This document shows, one piece after another, positions 16,421 through 18,629 of a stretch of 18,629 nucleotides of DNA (its first letter is position 1; each line of letters starts with the position of its first letter). The DNA is taken from contig NCBR01000089.1 of assembly GCA_002279285.1 (NCBI GenBank), positions 1 through 18,629 on the forward strand, given 5' to 3'. Below the pieces are notes generated by a model. It worked only from the letters and a program-made list of their open reading frames with translations. It had not been told where the DNA came from and ran no database searches. The DNA comes from Acidobacteria bacterium 37-71-11. Its GTDB lineage: Bacteria; Acidobacteriota; Thermoanaerobaculia; Thermoanaerobaculales; Thermoanaerobaculaceae. Made by a program: the position numbers and the translations under genes.

Positions 16421-17547
16421 TGAGTGCAGTGCGACGCATCGGGGTTCTGACCGGGGGTGGCGACGCGCCCGGCTTGAACGCCGTGATCCGCGCGGTCGTG
16501 CGGTCGTGCAAGGTGGCCCATGGGGTGAGCGTGACGGGGATCTTGGACGGGTTCATCGGACTCGTCGAGATGAAGGTCCGCGAGCTGTCGCTCGCAGATG
16601 TCTCGGGGTTGCTGGTGCGGGGCGGCACGGTCCTGGGCACGAGCAACCGCGGCAACCCGTTCCGCTACGCCTTCCGCCGCCCGGACGGGGTCGAGGAGCT
16701 GGTGGACGCCTCCGCCACCGCCAAGAAGAACTTCGACAAGCTCGGGCTCGACGGCCTGATCGTGATCGGCGGTGACGGCTCGCTCTCGATCGCCGAACGG
16801 TTCTGGCGGGAGCTCGGGATCCCGGTCGTGGGTGTGCCCAAGACGATCGACAACGACCTCTTCGGGACCGAGTACACGTTCGGGTTCGCCACCGCCCTCG
16901 ATTCCGCAAGCTGGGCGCTCGACCGCCTGCACAGCACAGCCGAAAGCCATCACCGCGTCATGCTGCTCGAGGTGATGGGCCGCGAAGCCGGTTGGATCGC
17001 GCTCCACGCCGGGCTCGCGGGCGGCGGCGACGTCGTCCTCATCCCGGAGATCCCGTTCCGGTTCGAGGCGTTGATCGCCAAGTTCCGCGCCCGCGAGCGG
17101 AGCGGGCGTCCGTTCTCGGTGGTCGTCGTCGCCGAGGGCGCCGCGCCCGAGGGCGGTGTTCAGGTGTTCGCCGGTGAGGACGCCGTCACCGGTTGGAAAC
17201 GGCTGGGCGGGATCTCGACCCAGATCGCGCGCGAGATCGAGTCGCGCGGCGGCTATGAGGTGCGCGCCACGGTCCTCGGTCACATCCAGCGCGGCGGCAC
17301 CCCCGTGCCGACCGACCGGATCCTCGCCACGCGCTTCGGGGTCGAGGCCGCGCGCCTCGCCGTCACCGGCCAGTTCGGAAACATGGTCGCGTTGCGCAGC
17401 GACGAGATCGTCGCGGTGCCGATCGAGGACACGATCGGACGCCTCAAGCGCGTCGACCCGAACTGCCAATTGGTGCGGATGGCGCGGTCGCTCGGCATCG
17501 TGTTCGGCGACGAGGATCTGGAAGCCGTGGACCGCTCCGAGGGCTGA
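16420..17547 (+). CDS. pfkA: 6-phosphofructokinase, group III-like
   Basis: 375 residues; converts fructose 6-phosphate to fructose 1,6-bisphosphate in glycolysis. The ATG overlaps the previous stop (TGATG), with GGAGGGG at 16411-16417 as ribosome-binding site. TGGGDAPGLNAVIRAVV (11-27), GTSNRGNPF, GGDGS (118-122), PKTIDND (140-146, catalytic D144) and MGREAGWIALHAGLA are all present. G120 (the position equivalent to Gly104 of the E. coli enzyme) points to ATP use, while K141 (equivalent to position 124, Gly in E. coli) is the residue of PPi-type and actinobacterial/mixed-substrate enzymes. I therefore expect an ATP-PFK of the mixed-substrate lineage; the donor needs an assay. HIQRGGTPVPTDRILATRFG (287-306) is the fructose-phosphate site. 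Effector-binding residues of E. coli PfkA are not obvious. Confidence 0.93.
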   Translation: MSAVRRIGVLTGGGDAPGLNAVIRAVVRSCKVAHGVSVTGILDGFIGLVEMKVRELSLADVSGLLVRGGTVLGTSNRGNPFRYAFRRPDGVEELVDASATAKKNFDKLGLDGLIVIGGDGSLSIAERFWRELGIPVVGVPKTIDNDLFGTEYTFGFATALDSASWALDRLHSTAESHHRVMLLEVMGREAGWIALHAGLAGGGDVVLIPEIPFRFEALIAKFRARERSGRPFSVVVVAEGAAPEGGVQVFAGEDAVTGWKRLGGISTQIAREIESRGGYEVRATVLGHIQRGGTPVPTDRILATRFGVEAARLAVTGQFGNMVALRSDEIVAVPIEDTIGRLKRVDPNCQLVRMARSLGIVFGDEDLEAVDRSEG

Positions 17548-17555
17548 GCAGTCCG

Positions 17556-18149
17556 GTGGACGCCGTCGACCAGATCATCGATCTCGCCCGCGTCAACGTG
17601 CCTCTCGACGTGCCCGGGCTTTTCGGCGCGACGGTCCCGCTCGAGGTCGAGCTCGGCGCCGGCAAGGGGCGCTTCCTGCTGGAGTGGGGCGCCGCGCATC
17701 CCGAGATCGGCTTGATCGGCGTCGAGCGCGCCCGCATCTATCTCGAGATGGCGGCGCGCCGCGCCGCCCGCGGTGGCCTCGCCAACGTGCGGCTTCTCCA
17801 CACGACCGCCGAGGACCTCCTCTTCCGCTGCCTGACGGCCGACTCGGTGGTGGCCGTACACGTCTACTTCCCCGATCCCTGGCCGAAGACGCGCCACCTG
17901 AAGCGCCGCTTCTTCCGGCCCGAGAACGTGGCCCGCCTCGCGGAAGTGCTCGCCCCCGGCGGGCTGCTGCGCGTCAAGACCGATCACGACGGCTACGCGG
18001 CGATGATTGCCCGGGTACTGGCCGCCGAGGGACGCTTGCAGCCCGTTGCGGCGGCCGCGGCGTTCGCGGCGATCCCGGCCAGCAACTTCGAGGTCAAGTA
18101 CGCGCGCGAAGGGCGCCTGGTCCACCGCTTCGCCTTCCGCCGGCTCTAA
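17556..18149 (+). CDS. trmB: tRNA (guanine-N7-)-methyltransferase
   Basis: 197 residues. GTG 17556 lies 8 nt after the pfk stop and gives a normal N-terminus; the ribosome-binding site is weak. The enzyme makes m7G46 in tRNA variable loops with SAM. Motif I is VELGAGKGRFLL (31-42), the acidic residue of motif II is in GVERAR (E57), and the family signature FPDPWPKTRHLKRRFF (105-120) is perfect. TDHDGY (142-147) and NFEVKYAREGRLVHRFAF (178-194) close the fold. Slightly shorter than many relatives because the N-terminal tail is minimal. Last gene of the dCMP deaminase-pfk-trmB operon. Confidence 0.95.
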   Translation: MDAVDQIIDLARVNVPLDVPGLFGATVPLEVELGAGKGRFLLEWGAAHPEIGLIGVERARIYLEMAARRAARGGLANVRLLHTTAEDLLFRCLTADSVVAVHVYFPDPWPKTRHLKRRFFRPENVARLAEVLAPGGLLRVKTDHDGYAAMIARVLAAEGRLQPVAAAAAFAAIPASNFEVKYAREGRLVHRFAFRRL

Positions 18150-18187
18150 CCTTCTCTTTTGCCCCGCGGGCTACGGCCGTGTCGCTC

Positions 18188-18210
18188 GGGCGGCGCATCG
18201 AGCGCCGCCC
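18188..18210 (+). terminator. Strong hairpin downstream of trmB
   Basis: GGGCGGCGC (18188-18196) and GCGCCGCCC (18202-18210) form a perfect 9-bp stem with a 5-nt loop, 38 nt after the trmB stop. There is no T tract after it; it may terminate the operon as a U-less or factor-assisted terminator. Confidence 0.45.
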
Positions 18211-18394
18211 TCCGACCCGCCTGCGCGTGCGACCGAGCTGGCCAGATCGGCGGGCGGAGCCTTGCCGTTCCCCTCCCTCGCATGAAGCGCTCGGTCGGGG
18301 CCGGCGTTTCCACCCGCCGCTCTGGCCGCTCGGGGCCCGCACGCTCCGGCGAAATCGGCCTACGCCCGCTGGGCGGTCTTGGCCACCACCCCCT

Positions 18395-18466
18395 CACTCC
18401 GCGGAAGCCCTACTGTGCTTGCTCTTCGTCACCAAGCCTCTCGGCCTTCCTCTGGGCTTCCGAGTG
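18395..18466. repeat. Inverted repeat in the right non-coding end
   Basis: GGAAGCCC (18403-18410) pairs with GGGCTTCC (18454-18461), and after a 3-nt bulge CACTC (18395-18399) pairs with GAGTG (18462-18466). The loop is 43 nt. It may be a structured RNA or palindromic repeat; no known family is recognised. Confidence 0.35.
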
Positions 18467-18564
18467 GTGGGCGGGGGGTCTTCCATCCGCCCCTCGGGTG
18501 AAGCGGCTATTGCTCCGGAGGCCGCGGGGCCCCCAGCGCGCGCATCGCCGCCGGGAGACGCTGA

Positions 18565-18583
18565 CCCTGAGCGCAGCGAAGGG
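18565..18583. repeat. CCCTGAGCGCAGCGAAGGG imperfect palindrome
   Basis: A 19-nt sequence whose ends pair (CCCT with AGGG) with an imperfect centre. It resembles the CCCTGAGCG...CGAAGGG short intergenic repeats seen scattered in many GC-rich bacterial genomes. Only one copy is visible here. Confidence 0.4.
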
Positions 18584-18629
18584 GACAGCGAGGGACCCGG
18601 CGGCGAGGCGCGCGGCTGGGTCGCGGCCG

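Larger units (their letters stand above)
18150..18629. other. 480-bp right end, no gene recognised
   Basis: Open frames here are short and Pro/Arg-rich in every frame; none resembles a family. Visible structures are the hairpin at 18188-18210, an inverted repeat around 18395-18466 and a CCCTGAGCGCAGCGAAGGG imperfect palindrome at 18565-18583. The region may be intergenic, or the start of a gene beyond the window may lie to the right. Confidence 0.5.

Overview
This is an 18.6 kb stretch of very GC-rich bacterial chromosome (third codon positions almost all G or C). Nearly every gene is a housekeeping or envelope function. There is no phage, plasmid, CRISPR, rRNA or tRNA signal. The gene content (TlyA, cobalamin-dependent MetH, a group III-like phosphofructokinase, CPBP proteases with repeated extracytoplasmic domains, DUF2298 membrane proteins) and the heptamer repeats suggest a deep-branching high-GC phylum such as Acidobacteriota, or a Chloroflexota-like lineage. 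No marker in the window settles the taxonomy, so this is a low-confidence inference.

Layout. (1) Positions 1-5254, minus strand: a tightly packed operon. A UbiA-superfamily prenyltransferase resembling decaprenyl-phosphate phosphoribosyltransferase overlaps a DUF362 protein by 4 nt. After 28 nt comes a very large membrane protein that joins a family-39-like GT-C glycosyltransferase to a DUF2298 ('YYY') domain and runs off the left edge. A 1-nt frame disruption in an 8-G run (1267-1274) splits this last gene. (2) 5280-6020, plus strand: tlyA, divergent from the operon across a 10-bp palindrome that could be a symmetric -10 element. (3) 6021-6601: a non-coding convergent intergenic region rich in hairpins, with a 22-bp-arm inverted repeat. 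(4) 6602-10147, minus strand: metH, with an about 82-residue heptamer-bounded insert between the B12 and activation domains. (5) 10148-10346: purine/pyrimidine heptamer repeats. (6) 10347-~13700, plus strand: a giant CPBP intramembrane protease with an internal duplication, convergent with a double cyclic-nucleotide-binding protein (13693-14691, minus). (7) 14972-15871: an orphan efflux adaptor subunit. (8) 15989-18149, plus strand: a compact operon of dCMP deaminase, 6-phosphofructokinase and TrmB. (9) 18150-18629: no recognisable gene, several hairpins.

How it works together. The left operon plausibly makes a polyprenyl-phosphate-linked pentose and transfers it to an extracytoplasmic acceptor. 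The metH and comEB-like genes begin with GTG placed six bases after an identical TACACT hexamer, and tlyA has a similar arrangement. The first genes of transcription units may therefore be leaderless, whereas several other genes carry clear Shine-Dalgarno sequences. The most unusual observations are the heptamer-bounded insert in metH with its sister arrays, the GT-C/DUF2298 fusion with a G-tract break, the symmetric divergent promoter, and the duplicated CPBP protein whose second half has lost the catalytic motif.
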